DNA from: Roseiarcus sp963816065 | Lineage (GTDB): Bacteria > Pseudomonadota > Alphaproteobacteria > Rhizobiales > Beijerinckiaceae | DNA: 64,000 nucleotides | Direction: 5' to 3' | Assembly (NCBI GenBank): GCA_963816065.1 | Contig: CAWFJG010000025.1 | Span: 3,396-67,395 of the forward strand | Shown here: positions 8,879 to 19,489 of the stretch, one piece after another | Numbering within the stretch: position 1 is the stretch's first letter | How the letters are laid out: each line of letters begins with the position of its first letter | The notes under the pieces: model-generated | Database searches by the model: none | Seen by the model: only the letters and a program-made list of their open reading frames with translations | What the model was told of the DNA's origin: nothing | Program-made: the position numbers and the translations under genes

Positions 8879-9187
8879 CGCACCGAGACCGGATCGCAGA
8901 TCATAGTCATTAGCCGTATCTTCTGCACTTGGAAAACCCTGTCCTTGACCTCGGCGAACTTCTTCAGGTGGGGCTGTTCCATGTGCTTGTCCCACTCGGC
9001 GCGGTTCTTCCAGTTCTCGTAAAAGGTGAACTCGGCCGGATCGTCGTTGTCCTGGTGCAGCCAGTATTCGATGACAGCCGGCTCCGCGCGGGTCGGCTCG
9101 ATCAGACCCTGAAGGAATGCTCTTGGTCTCCTCGATCTGCCCGTTCAGAGCGCGCAGATGAGCAACGACGGTCAGTTCCGTGGTCAT
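8875..9187 (-). pseudogene. antibiotic-biosynthesis-monooxygenase (YgiN-like) protein, one frameshift
   Basis: ATG 9187 follows AGGGAGAG. It reads MTTELTVVAHLRALNGQ, a typical ABM-domain start. One base is out of register near 9118; beyond it the other frame gives EPAVIEYWLHQDNDD, FTFYENWKNRAEWDKHM and PHLKKFAEV. The stop TGA overlaps the ATG of the VOC gene, a sign of translational coupling. Around 104 residues is normal for these dimeric ferredoxin-fold enzymes, which oxidise quinols or polyketides without a cofactor. Confidence 0.66.
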
Positions 9188-9236
9188 TTCGGTCTCTCCC
9201 TTTTTCTCACTTTCCGCGTCACTCGGCATTCCGCCT

Positions 9237-10249
9237 TCAGGCGCGACCGTGTCCACGAACGCTCGAATAGATCAGCGCGGCAATCAGGATGAGCGCGCCT
9301 TGAAAGACGTATTGATAGGTCTGCGAGAGCCCCAGAAACGCGACGGCGCTCAGCACTTCCGTCAGGAGCACCGCGCCTATCGCCGTCCCGACGAACGTGC
9401 CTCGCCCACCCCGCAGGCTCGTGCCGCCAAGGACCACCGCCGTGATGCTCGAAAGCGTGTAGCTCGACGCCCTGCTGAGGATCGCCGACGCCGATCTGGG
9501 CCATCAGCATCACCGCGCCCAGCGCGGCGAAGAGCGACGAACTGACATAGCCGAGTATGACGATGCGGTCGATCCGCAAGCCAATCCGCCGCGCCGATTC
9601 CTCGTCCGAACCGACGGCCCGAAGCTGCCAGCCGCTCGCGTGTTCCGCAGCGCGTACTCGCCCGCCGCGACGCAAGCGACGAGGAAGAGGAAGGCCACCG
9701 GGATCGGCCCAATCTGCGAGGTGATGGCCGCCGACACGGAAGCATTGATGTATCCGCCCGGCCCATCGCGAAGAAGAAAGCTGCATCCTTGCAGGCCGAT
9801 GTACATCGCCAGCGTCGCGGCGATCGGGCGTGAAATTCGCGAACCGGATGAGGAGCCGTTGATCGCGCCGACGACGAGCGCGCCGACGAACATCAGGACG
9901 AATCCCGCCAGCGATCATCGTCCACGGCTGGCCGTCGTTGACGAAGAACGAGGCGACCACGACCAGGAAGCCCGCCAACGGGCCGACCGACAGATCAACG
10001 CCGGCCAACAGGAGCGCGATCGTCTGCCCGAGGGCGATGAAGCCGAGCGCGGTCGCGAGCATCAGGACGTTGTAGACGTTGAACGACGAAAGAAAATTCG
10101 GCGTTCTGACTGAAACCGTAAAGCGCCAGGAGAACCGTGACGATCGCCAGCGGAACGGCGGGCGCGTTGTCCGTCTGGAGGAAGTGTCGCCAGCCCTCCG
10201 CGGCCGCGCCGCGCCCTCGGCGTTGGAGACGCCCTTCCCGCGTCGGCAT
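9237..10249 (-). pseudogene. ribose-type sugar ABC transporter permease (RbsC-like), several frameshifts
   Basis: Starting at about ATG 10249, the protein is spread over three frames. Recognisable parts are FLQTDNAPAVPLAIVTVLL (TM1), MLATALGFIALGQTIALLL and GVDLSVGPLAGF (the conserved RbsC block), ATLAMYIGLQG, VILGYVSSSLFAALGAVML, and the terminal VLGGTSLRGGRGTFVGTAIGA with the last TM. The order and total size (about 330 residues) match the BPD_transp_2 permeases of the ribose/xylose/AI-2 type. It lies just after the ATPase gene and probably overlaps its end. At least four breaks make it non-functional as written. Confidence 0.68.
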
Positions 10250-10260
10250 GGTGCTCGGCG

Positions 10261-11708
10261 CTAACCGCGGCTGCGACGATGCCGGCCTCGACAACGTCGC
10301 CGCCGGTCAACGTCTCGACGACCCGGCCCCTCGACAGTACGATGACTTTGTCGCAAAGGCCCTCGAGCTCCGCCGCGTCGGACGAATTGACGACGACCGG
10401 CGTGCCCGAAATCGTGATCTCGCGCAGAATGCGATAGATTTCCGCCCGCGCGCCAACGTCGACGCCCTGGGTCGGCTCGTCGGCCACAATCAGGCTGGGC
10501 TCCGCGAGCAGCGCACGCGCCAGGACAACCTTCTGTTGGTTTCCGCCCGATAGCGACGTCACCGGCGCTTCGATGCTCGCGGTTTTCACAGCCAGGGATC
10601 TGAACGTTTTGCCGACCTGTGCCACTTCCCGGTTGCGATTGACAATTCCGAACGAGCTGAATTTTTCCAGCGCCGCCATCGACGCATTTTCGCGGACGGT
10701 GAGACCGCCGGCCAGACCTTCGACGAGTCGGTCGGAGGGCATGAAGGCGGCTTCCCGCAACAGATCGTGGTGCGTAAGAGAACGTCCGCCAAGACTGACA
10801 GTCCCGTCGGAGGGCTGTAGGCCCGCCAGCGCCCGCATCAACTCGGACTGACCGTTGCCCGCGACGCCCGCCACGCCAAGGATTTGTCCAGGCGAAACGT
10901 CGAAACTCACGTCCTTGAATTTCGGACCGCTCAAGCGACTGGACGGAGAAATTGACGTCCCTTCCGGTGTCCGCGTCGCCTTCGGCGGAAATGTCGATCC
11001 CAGCGCGCGTCCAACGATCATGTTCAGCAGATCTTCGTTGGTCACCTCGGTCACGAGCGCCGCTGCCCCGCACACGACCGTCGCGCAAAACAGTGACGCG
11101 ATCCGCGATCTGGCGGAGTTCGGCGAGACGATGGGTGATGTAGATGACCGAGGTTCCGGTCTTCACCACCGCGCGAATGCGGTCGAAAAGCATGTCGGTC
11201 GACTCCCGGTCGAGCGAGGCGGTCGGCTCGTCGAAGATCAGCACCTTCGGCCTCATGGCCAGGGCCTTTGCAATTTCGAGCAATTGCTTTTCCGCGACGG
11301 TCAGCGAGTCGCCGCGCGCTCGCAGGGGAATGTTCAGTCCGACGGCGTTCAGGATCTCGCTTGCGACCTCGCGAGGGGGTCTACCTTCAAACAGGATTGC
11401 GGCAGCGCGACCCGGAGATTTTCGAGCACCGACAGATCGTCGAGAATCGCGGGGTGCTGATAGGAAATCGAGATTCCGAGCGCCGCGGCTGTTTCCGGCG
11501 ACATCGGCGATACCGGCGGCCTTCGAAGTCGATTTCGCCCGCGTCCGGCTGGTTCACGCCGGAGATGATGCTCATCAGGGTGGACTTGCCCGCGCCATTC
11601 TCGCCGAGAACGGCATGGACCTCGCCCGCATAGAACTCGACGCTGACGTCCGACAGCGCCGCGACGCCCGGAGTAATGCTTTGAAATGCCGGTCAGCCGG
11701 ATGGTCAC
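10261..11708 (-). pseudogene. sugar ABC transporter ATPase (RbsA/MglA-like, two ATPase domains), several frameshifts
   Basis: It begins near GTG 11708 (VTIRLTGISKHYSG). The first domain is broken over frames: ISIISGVNQPDAGEIDFEG-type sequence, then LGISISYQHPAILDDLSVLENL, LEIAKALAMRPKVLIFDEPTASLD (Walker B) and VIYITHRLAEL. The second domain is mostly in one frame: GVAGVAGNGQSELMRALAGL (degenerate Walker A, normal for RbsA), FMPSDRLVEGLAGGLTV, the signature LSGGNQQKVVLARALL and VADEPTQGVDVGA. This two-domain layout is diagnostic of carbohydrate-uptake CUT2 ATPases. The exact 3' end is uncertain because frames overlap the permease start. Confidence 0.68.
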
Positions 11709-11811
11709 CGCCGCGTGGTCGGCCCAGGAGACTCGATCGCGGTCACTTTGCCGGATTCAAAGGCCAAGTCGTTCATCCGCATTTGCACGACGATTCGTTC
11801 ATCAAAAGGTG

Positions 11812-11844
11812 CGCGGCCCCGGGACGGATGTCTCCGGGGCCGCG
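11812..11844 (-). terminator. strong hairpin between the binding-protein and ATPase genes
   Basis: A perfect 11-bp stem (CGCGGCCCCGG at 11812-11822 with its complement at 11834-11844) encloses an 11-base loop. It lies just after the end of the binding-protein gene on the minus strand, with a short T-run beyond it. Such a hairpin between binding protein and ATPase commonly reduces read-through or protects the upstream mRNA, giving an excess of binding protein. Confidence 0.6.
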
Positions 11845-11849
11845 ACGAC

Positions 11850-12913
11850 ATTATTTGCTTGATGGGCTTCGCCTGGTCCTCGGCCTTCATCTGGGCCGAG
11901 AGGTAGATGTCGCCGGGAAGGTCGCTGCGGCACTGCACGGTGCTCGGGTTGCTAGACACGGAATCCTCGAAGTTCGGCGCCATGAAGACCTCCTCCTTCG
12001 GGGCTTACCACCCGTCGCCATCGCGACAGCCCATTGGACGGCCAGGCGTGCGTTGTCGTTGCCGGTCGCGACGGTGAACAGCTTGAAGTCCGGATTGTCG
12101 CTTGGTATGTCGGTCCAGAAGCATCCAAGGATGTTGCCGTCCGAAGTGGCGATCGCAGGGATCGATCGGTCGGACTTCTTGAACAGCGGAAGCGCGCCGA
12201 CGAGCGACGGGCCGAAGTCGGAGACGATGACGTCGATCTTCGGATTCTTCGCGATCTCGGCGGTCAGAACCTGCTGGGTCAGCGCGGGATCCCAGTTCGT
12301 CACGTCGAAGGGCGCAGGGTTGATGAATTTGTACTCGGGCCCGAGAACAGACTTGAGACCTTCGAGCTCGTCCTTGCCCTGACTGTTGCCGGCCGGACCG
12401 CTGAGGAACAGGACGTTGCCGCCGTTGGGCAGGATGCTCTTGATCCAGTTGCCCCAATTCACGCCGTCGTTCTTGAACGACGCGCCGACGAATTTGGTGT
12501 AGTTCTTGCCCGCTTCGCCGCCGACGTCGACGCGGTAGGGAACGACGACCTTGCCGGCCTTATAGACGCTGGTCAGCGCGGGCAGCACCGCCGGGCCAGC
12601 GTCTCCAAACACGACAAGCGCGTCGATGCCCCTCGCAGCCATGCTCTTGATGTCCGAGATCGCCTTCTGCGTGTTGCCCTGCCCGTCGGCGTATTCGTAT
12701 TGGGTGATGCTCGGGCATTTCTGGGCTTCTTCCTTCGCGGAAGCCGTGGTGATGAGGCGCCAGCTGTTGCCGCCGAAGCCGTCGAGAAAAGCGATCGAGG
12801 CCTTCTTCGGGCCGCACCAGGAAGGCGTTCGGCATAAGCCGCCGACGCGCCGAAGCTGAGCATGATGGCCGCGCCGCCAGAGCGCCTTCTCCTCTTAGCG
12901 AAATGGACTTCAT
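11850..12913 (-). pseudogene. periplasmic sugar-binding protein (RbsB-like) of the ABC transporter, several frameshifts
   Basis: ATG 12913 follows AGGAGGAAAAAT. A signal peptide spread over two frames ends near SFGASAAYAER. The mature protein continues with SMAARGIDALVVFGDAG, VVVPYRVDVGGEAGKNY, NVLFLSGPAGNSQGKDE, IDVIVSDFGPSLVGAL and PAIATSDGNILGCFW, the alternating pattern of the Peripla_BP_4 (CUT2) family. The last part (APNFEDSVSSNPSTVQC) is in a further frame. The long middle (about 12000-12640) is intact. It would deliver the sugar to the permeases on either side. Confidence 0.7.
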
Positions 12914-12951
12914 ATTTTTCCTCCTCGTTTGTCGGTTTCCAGTCCTTTGGC

Positions 12952-13911
12952 TCACCGAAATGAATAGACGGCGATACCAAATCCAAGCGCGAGCGCTTGA
13001 ATGATTGTCTGAGCCGAATAGGGCACGCCGATGGCCAGCGCGAATTGGTTCAGTTGATTGAGAAAGAATGCGGCGATCGCGGTCGAGATGGGAAAGCCGC
13101 GGCCGCCGATCAGCGAGGTTCCGCCGAGCACCACCACCGCGACCGAGGGGAGCAGCAGCGAGTCCCCCTGAAAGGCCGTCGGCTGGCTCGTGATCCCGGC
13201 CAGCAGAACGCCCGCGGTGCAATAGAGCAACTGCGCATAGACGTACGCCATCATCTGATGACGCCGGACGTGAAGGCCAACGGCGCGTGCGGCCAAGGAT
13301 TGGCGCCGATCGCCTCGAAGCGGCGTCCGACAACGGTCTTCTTCAGGACGAAAGTCACGACGAGCAGGATCGCGAAGGCGAAGTAGACAGAGTTCCCGAC
13401 GCCGAACGTGTCCCCCCGGCGATCGCGCGCGAGCACCGGCGTCGTCGTTCTCGGCATGCCGCCGGAAACTGCGAAAACAGCCGCCATAGATCAGCGCGTT
13501 CATGCCGATCGTGGCGACGATCGCGTTCAGGCGCAAGAGGCCGACCAGCACCCCGTTCACGATGCCCGCAACAAGGGCGCAACAAGCGGCAAACGCACCG
13601 CGGGCAAGAGTTTGGCGTTGTTTCCGGCCGGAATGGCAGTTGAGATAACGACCGCGAGCGACACGCCGCCCGGCGACCGAAAGGTCGAAGCCGCCTTGCT
13701 GGACGACCAGCATCTGGCCCAGCCCGACGATGGCCAGGATGGCCGCGAAAGGCATGCTTCCCGCCAGGGCGCCGTAGGCGATGCTCGACGGCGCGAACAG
13801 GCGGCACACGACGATGAGCGCGGCCGTCGAAACGACAACGGTCAGGAATTCTCGCGTCCGGGGCAGGCGGAATCGCTGATCGAGCGCTCGCGTGCTTATC
13901 GGGTTGCTCAT
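12952..13911 (-). pseudogene. second ribose-type sugar ABC transporter permease, several frameshifts
   Basis: ATG 13911 opens MSNPISTRALDQRF, followed by TM segments (TREFLTVVVSTAALIVVCRL, MPFAAILAIVGLGQMLVV) and the conserved GGFDLSVAG block. The middle is split over other frames (GVLVGLLRLNAIVATIGMN; FAFAILLVVTFVLKKTVVGR). The C-terminal third is back in the first frame with VVVLGGTSLIGGRG and two terminal TM segments. Two different CUT2 permeases flanking one binding protein and one ATPase suggest a heterodimeric channel. As written the gene is disrupted. Confidence 0.68.
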
Positions 13912-14051
13912 CGCCATCATCCGCACGCTTTCACGACCAGCGATTTCTAGCGCGCGACGACATTGCGCGAGGGCGGCGGCGGCAGATCGCTCGCAGCCTC
14001 AGATCACAAGCTCGCCGCCGCCCGCTCATCGTCAGGTTCCTCAGATGGTCC

Positions 14052-15032
14052 TCACGCAATCTCGAGCGTCACCTTGACGGCTTCGGTCACCTTCTTCCCC
14101 TGCTCCAGCGCTCTCACCGCATCGTCGAACGGGAAGCTGTGCGTCTGGATCGGCGACAGATCGATTCCGGTTCGCTCAAGAAATCGGATGGCCGCGGGCC
14201 AGACGCCCGGGGATCCGATGCAGCCCCGCACGGTTAGATTCTTCATCTGGATCTTGCCGAGTTCGACCGGGATCTTGTTGCCGATGTTGATTCCGACCAT
14301 CGAAATGCGGCCCTCCGGCCGCGCATAGTCGAAGACGTTCGCAAGCGAAGCCGAATGGCCCGACGCCTCGACGACGAGGTCGGCTCCGCCGCGGGTCAGT
14401 TCCTGCACCGCTTCGATCGCATCGCCCGCCGAAGGGTCGACGGTCTCGTCGGCGCCCAAACGTTTGGCGATGTCGCGCCGCAGCGGCACGGGGTCGACGA
14501 CGATCACACGGGCGCCCATGCCGATGGCCGCCGCCGCGGTAACGAGGCCGATGGTGCCTCCGCCTGAGACCACGACCGTCTCGGAAGCGTCCGGCGCGCC
14601 GTTGCGAAGGACAGCGTAGAAGCCGCAGGTGAACGGCTCGATCAGGGCGCCCTTAGCGTCATCGACCGCGTCCGGCAGCTTATGGAGCCATTCGGGTCGC
14701 GCCGGGAAATACTCTCGGTTGGCGCCGTCCATCGAGAAGCCGAAGTGGTGGATGCGCTCGGGCGTCTTGATCACGCATTCCCCGACGACACGGTCGCCGG
14801 GCTTGAGGCCGGATACGTTCTTCCCGACTTCGACGACCTCGCCGACCCACTCGTGGCCGGGGATCACCGGATAGGAAATCGGGATAATGTATTGGCCGGC
14901 CAGAAGCTCGTAGTCCGAATGGCAGATGCCGACGCGACGCGACCGGATCAGCACTTCATTCGGGGTGATCGAAGGGGACTGGACCTGTGAGACAATCGGC
15001 TTCTTGGGTTCGTCGAAGAACAGCGCCTTCAT
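14052..15032 (-). CDS. zinc-type alcohol/polyol dehydrogenase (MDR family)
   Basis: This intact 326-residue protein begins at ATG 15032 after CGGGAGCG. Catalytic-zinc ligands are visible in VGICHSDYE (Cys, about 37) and in PGHEWVGEV (His-Glu, about 59-60). A CIKTPERIHHFGFSMDG segment replaces the usual structural-zinc lobe. The NAD(P) motif VVSGGGTIGLVTAAAA lies around 155-170, followed by VVDPVPLRRDIAKRLGAD. It is at the short end for the family (usual 330-350). It probably oxidises a sugar alcohol or secondary alcohol next to the sugar transporter; the substrate is inferred only from context. Confidence 0.85.
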   Translation of the reverse strand: MKALFFDEPKKPIVSQVQSPSITPNEVLIRSRRVGICHSDYELLAGQYIIPISYPVIPGHEWVGEVVEVGKNVSGLKPGDRVVGECVIKTPERIHHFGFSMDGANREYFPARPEWLHKLPDAVDDAKGALIEPFTCGFYAVLRNGAPDASETVVVSGGGTIGLVTAAAAIGMGARVIVVDPVPLRRDIAKRLGADETVDPSAGDAIEAVQELTRGGADLVVEASGHSASLANVFDYARPEGRISMVGINIGNKIPVELGKIQMKNLTVRGCIGSPGVWPAAIRFLERTGIDLSPIQTHSFPFDDAVRALEQGKKVTEAVKVTLEIA

Positions 15033-15062
15033 CGCTCGCTCCCGTTTTTCTATCGCGGCTCG

Positions 15063-16070
15063 TCAGGCCACGGTTTCGATCTTGCCGCTCGCGAGCGGAC
15101 GCAAAGACCGCCTCGAGCAGCGCGATATTGTTGACGAGATGGTCGGCCGTGATCGGGTAAGTTTCGACGCCCGAACGGCGCGCGCGAAGGATACGAGGTT
15201 GTCCTTCACCGGCTCGGCGGGGGGGACCTCGGCGGTCGTTATCGGGACCGCCAGCCATCGCGGATGTGACGACCCAGCCGTCGGGCGCTTCCACATGCGC
15301 CTTGTCGCGAATGTCGATCCAGCCTTTCGAGCCAAAGACCGTGAAACGGGATATGAAGGGGTTTGCAAGCGAAGCCGAAACGTAAGACGTGCCGCCGCCC
15401 CGGAACTTGAGGTAAGCGGCGACGGTGTCGCCCTGCGGAAGGTCCGATGAGAGCTGCTCGCAGACGCACCAGACGCTTTCGGCCGGGCCCAAGAAGGCGC
15501 ACCGACAGATCGAGCAGATGGATGCCTGTCGCCGTCATGCCGCCCGCCGGGGCCTGGTCAGCCTTCAGGCGCCAGTTGTTCCGGTCGAGCGCTAGGAACT
15601 TGTCGTGGCTGAAGTTGGCCTCGATCTGGTGAATGCGACCAAGTTCCCCGGCGTCGGCCTTGGCCAGCAGTTCGGCGATCGGCGGCTCCCACCGCCGCTC
15701 GTGCCCCATCCCGAGAACGAGGCCGGCGTCGCGACACAAATGGACGGCTTCTCGGCGCCGGCCTTGGTCAAGGCCAGCGGCTTCTCGCAGAAGACATGCT
15801 TGCCTGCCGCGACGGCCGCCTCGATCTGTTCGCCATGCAGCGCGTGCGGCGTCGCCAGCACGACGGCTTCGACCTCAGGATCGGCCAGCGCATCCGCGTA
15901 GTCCGCCGTCAGCGCGACGCCCTTCTCGGCGCAGAGCGCGCGCGCCGTCTCGAGGTTCGGCTCGACCGCGCGCACAACGCGGATGTCCGCCGGCGCCGCG
16001 CCAAGCACGTTGAGCATTTTCTTGCCCCACCAGCCCATGCCGATGAGGCGACTCCGACGGGCCGGCTCAT
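15063..16070 (-). pseudogene. Gfo/Idh/MocA-family NAD(P) oxidoreductase, several frameshifts
   Basis: ATG 16070 (MSRPVGV) is followed after a break by IGMGWWGKKMLNVLG-type sequence, the N-terminal Rossmann motif. HALHGEQIEAAVAAGKHVFCEKPLAL contains the catalytic EKP. Further parts, each in shifted frames, are LVLGMGHERRWEPPIAELL, GGMTATGIHLLDL, GWIDIRDKAHVEAPDGWV and a final segment ending GKIETVA. Total length would be about 335 residues, normal for inositol-dehydrogenase-like enzymes. Its start overlaps the stop of the remnant upstream (ATGA). At least four frame breaks. Confidence 0.68.
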
Positions 16071-16198
16071 GAGCGATAGCCTTCGGGCTGGAAGTCGGGA
16101 TCGAGCGGGAACGAGAGCGCCAGCAGAGGGAAACCCGGGCTGCGCGAGCTGGGAGGCTGCCCCGAGGCCATTGCCGAAGGAACGGTTGCGCATGTTGC
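16067..16198 (-). pseudogene. short remnant preceding the Gfo/Idh/MocA gene
   Basis: A ribosome site GGGAGGACA precedes ATG 16198 (MRNRSFGNGLGAASQLAQPG). A frame change then leads into LLALSFPLDPDFQPEGYRS, whose TGA overlaps the ATG of the next gene. The two ends look like the start and end of one protein with the body missing, similar to other internally deleted genes nearby. I do not recognise the family. Confidence 0.35.
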
Positions 16199-16323
16199 CG
16201 AATGTCCTCCCTGCAGCATCAGCGCCGTTCTTCCGTGGCGCTTGGCTGTCGGCGGCACCACGAAATCAGCGGCGCTCCACCGTTCGAGGAAAGCTAACAA
16301 ACTAAATCACGAGCCATCGCACT

Positions 16324-16346
16324 GATTTATCCAAAACGGACAAATC
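16324..16346. promoter_or_regulatory. operator-like inverted repeat upstream of the minus-strand group
   Basis: GATTTATCC (16324-16332) and GGACAAATC (16338-16346) form an inverted repeat matching at 8 of 9 positions around a 5-base AAAAC spacer. It sits about 130 bases upstream of the first minus-strand gene of the 14052-16198 group and just after the 3' end of the HTH-SBP gene. The CCAAAACGGACAAATC core resembles the motifs at 3816 and 20927. Confidence 0.35.
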
Positions 16347-16472
16347 CGGCTCCGCCGCGCGCAGCCACAAACCCGAATGGGAAGGAAGCGGCATGTCCCG
16401 TCCACCACCGGGCGTTCGCGGCAGCGCCCTCAAGAATTGCAGCACGCAGAGGCGTTGGACGCCCTACAGACC

Positions 16473-18179
16473 TTAATAGTACCCGGCCTCTCGCATGACC
16501 TGGTCCGCTCTGCTCTGTGCGGCCTCAAGCGCCTCCTTGTCGGTCGTCTCCCCCCGCAAGGCCTTATGTATTTCCTCGCCGAGAATGGCTTCGAGAGACA
16601 AGTATTCCGGGCACCGGCGGGCGAGGCCAACCCTTAAGCATATTTCGCTTCGCGAGCCGGTCGACGACGCTCACGATCGGCGAGGTCGCGGCGGCCTCGG
16701 GGTCGGCGGCGACACTGAAGCGCGGCGCGACAGGAAAGCCGTTTTGCACGTTCGCCTTCATCGCCTCGGGCGAGGTCATCCAGGCGATCGCCTCGAAGGC
16801 GAGTTCGACCCGCTCGGGCGGCAGATTCGTGGGGATGCAGAGCAGGAAACCGCCGATCGGGTTGTTGGAGGCGCCGCCCGGCCCGCGCGGCTGCGGCAGA
16901 TAGCGCACCTTGCGCTTCACCGCGGAACTGACGTCGGTCTCGAATCGCGCCGCGCGCACCGTCCAGCAATAGGCAAGCGCGGTTTCGCCAGAAAGGAAGG
17001 ACGTCGTGCGCCGGTCCCAGTCCATTTCGAGGATGTCGGGCGGCGAGAACTCCTTCAGCTTGTGCAGATAGTCGAGCACGCGCAGGCCCGCTTCGGACTG
17101 GATCTGCGGCCGCAATTGCTCGCCCCGCGCCTCGTCGACGCCCATTCCAAGGCTGGCTCTTCGGGATATGCAGGATCGACTCGCCGCAGCAGCCCATCAG
17201 AAACATGAAGGTCGAGGCGATCGGCATGCCGCGCCCGCCGTTCCAGGCGATGCCATAGCGTCCCTTGGCGGGCGCATGGAAATGTTTGGCGGCGGCGACA
17301 GTCTTCTCGAAGGTCGTCGGATATTCGATCTTGTCCTTTTCGAACAGGTCTGTGCGCGCCGCGAGCAATTCGATCGTGCAATAGATCGGAACGCCGAACT
17401 GCTGGCCGCGCCACGACCCATCGACCAAACAGAAGGGTGGAAGTCGAGCGAGGAGAGGCGCGGCGGACTTGATGTGTTCGTCGAGCGGGATGACGAGCTT
17501 CTTCTTCACCGCCTCGCCGAGCCAGGGCGCATTGATCGCGACGATGTCGTATTCCGAAACCGGCAGGCTCGGCGTTCTCGACCAGCCGCTCGTGCAACTG
17601 CGGCAACTTGCGCAGATCGAAATTCTTGCGCGAGGCCATGTTGTTGCGAAAGTCCGCCCACATGTTGCGCATCGAGAGGAAGTAATTGTCGTCGTTGAGC
17701 AGGAACTGGATCTCGCGCTTGCCGCGAAACAGGCTCTCGATGAGTCGCGGCGGCGGAATGATTTGGGCCGCGAAATAGGAGCCGCCGAAATAGAAATCCT
17801 CGTCGCTGTCGGTCTTCGAGCGCAAGCCGAAGGTCTCGGCGAGCAGAAATTTGATCTTGCGCGCGTACTGGATAAAGCTTTCGAGCAGCGCCTCGCTCGG
17901 CCGCAGCTTGAACCTCTTGCTGCCCTCGCCGAGCGGCTCCTGGAGGATGTCTCCGCGCTCGATCAGAGCGTGGATGCGCCGCATCGCGGTGGCATGCGGC
18001 GCCTTGGCGACCGAGGCGAGCGTGGAGATCGCGACCGGCGTTCCCGTCAGATGGTTCTTGATCAGGAACAGCAGCAGGTTCCAGGTCGCGTCCTCTTCGG
18101 CGATCGGAACCAGCTCCTGGAACGGCTGACGGACCCGTTCGAGAAACGCGATGATCCGCAGGAGTTCGTGTTCGGTCAT
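16473..18179 (-). pseudogene. winged-helix regulator fused to an extracellular-type solute-binding domain, three frameshifts
   Basis: From ATG 18179, residues 1-105 are a helical/winged-helix region (WNLLLFLIKNHLTGTPVAIS, KAPHATAMRRIHALIERGDI, EPLGEGSKRFKLRPSEALL) without any signal peptide. A linker (about 105-150) leads to a family-1 solute-binding domain: REIQFLLNDDNYFLSMRNMW, DIVAINAPWLGEAV, GQQFGVPIYCTIELLAARTD, YPTTFEKTVAAAKHF, WNGGRGMPIASTFMFLMG. Then come FLSGETALAYCWT, AFEAIAWMTSPEAMKANVQN and a normal SBP end (EALEAAQSRADQVMREAGYY). Three indels (near 17570, 17150 and 16620) break about 568 codons. No transporter membrane genes adjoin directly. I infer a cytoplasmic sugar-sensing transcription factor. 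Confidence 0.6.
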
Positions 18180-18352
18180 CCGATCGCGCTCGGCCGGGTT
18201 GCCGCGGATCCTCCCGATCCTCCCGGCCTTCGCCTCCGGTTAGGCGTCGAAACCTCGATTGTCCAGTCCGAGGCTCTGCCGCCGCTATCCATCGCGATCC
18301 GTCTCGCATCGGCCGGACGGCTGGCGCCATGCCGGACTCAGGCTACGCGAGC

Positions 18353-19423
18353 TTAAGGAATGACCTTCTCCGCGCGCAGGGTCGCGAAGAGATCGTGGAA
18401 GGCCTCTTCGGTATTTTGATAGACATGGAAACCGAGCTTGCGGCTCAGCGCCATGTCGGTCATCACCTCGATCGGCCGGCCCATGTCGAGGTCGGTGTGC
18501 CACGGGGAAGCGACGCGCGAGAGATCGGGTTCGACAAGGCCGTATTTCGTCGCCATTTTCTTCCAGACTTCCCCGTCGTTCGCCATCTGGCCTTCCAGCG
18601 GAACGGGCGCGCCCTCGAAGCCTTCCCAAGCGACGCCGAACCATTTGGCGATGCGCGGCCACAGCCAGCTCCATCGAAAGATGTCGCCATTGACGATATT
18701 GTAGGCCTCGTTCTTGGCGACGTCGGTGGTGCTCGCCCAGACGAGCTGCTTGCCGAGCACGCGCGCGTCGGTCATGTCCGAAAGGCCGTTCCATTGCGCG
18801 GCGCTGCCGGGGAACTTGAACGGCCGGCCGAGTTCCTTGCAGATCGAGGCGTAGGCGGCGAGCGTCGAGCCCATGTTCATCGCGTTGCCGATCGCCTTGC
18901 CGATGATCGTATGCGGGCGGTGCACGCTCCAGGTGAAACCGTCGCGCTTGGCCGCGGCGTAGAGTTCGTCCTCCTGGCTATAATAGAAGTTCGGGAGGTC
19001 CAGACGCGGCTGCTCCTCCCGCAACGGCGTCGGCGGAGCAACGCCGCCGCGCGACATAGGCCTCGAAGGGCCCAAGGTAGTGCTTGAGGCCCGTGACAAG
19101 CGCGACATGCTTGACGCTTCTCGCCGGCGCGACCGCCTCGAGCACGGTCCGCACGATCCCGGCGTTGACCTTGATATTTTCTTCCTCGGTGGCCTGGCGC
19201 GACCAGGCGGTCAGATAGACGTGGCTCGGTTTCATTCCGCTCACCGCCTTGCGCGAGGCTCGCGGGGTCGAAAAGGTCCGCGGCGACATGCTCGACGCCC
19301 GCGACGACGCCATCCCGATGGCGCGACAGGCCGTGAACGCGGGCGCCGGCGTCGAGAAGTTCCTGCGACACGCCGCGCCCGGCAATGCCGGTCGCGCCGA
19401 CAACCAGCGCTATCGATTTCCAT
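18353..19423 (-). pseudogene. PRISE-type (Vep1/progesterone 5-beta-reductase-like) SDR, several frameshifts
   Basis: ATG 19423 follows AGGAGACAG. After an early break the Rossmann motif VVGATGIAGRGV is readable, then QELLDAGARVHGLSRH, SHVYLTAWSRQATEEENI and KHVALVTGLKHYLGPFEAY. The second half (18353-19000) is one intact frame with NFYYSQEDELYAAAKRDGF and FTWSVHRPHTIIGKAIGNAM, the characteristic PRISE blocks, and EAYNIVNGDIFRWSWLWPRI. These NADPH enzymes reduce activated C=C bonds of enones. About 355 residues in total, the normal size. The breaks lie in the first third only. Confidence 0.68.
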
Positions 19424-19489
19424 GGTCTGTCTCCTGATCCAGTCGATGGGACAGCGCGGCTCCGCGAGGCGGGATCCCCGACCGCCGCC

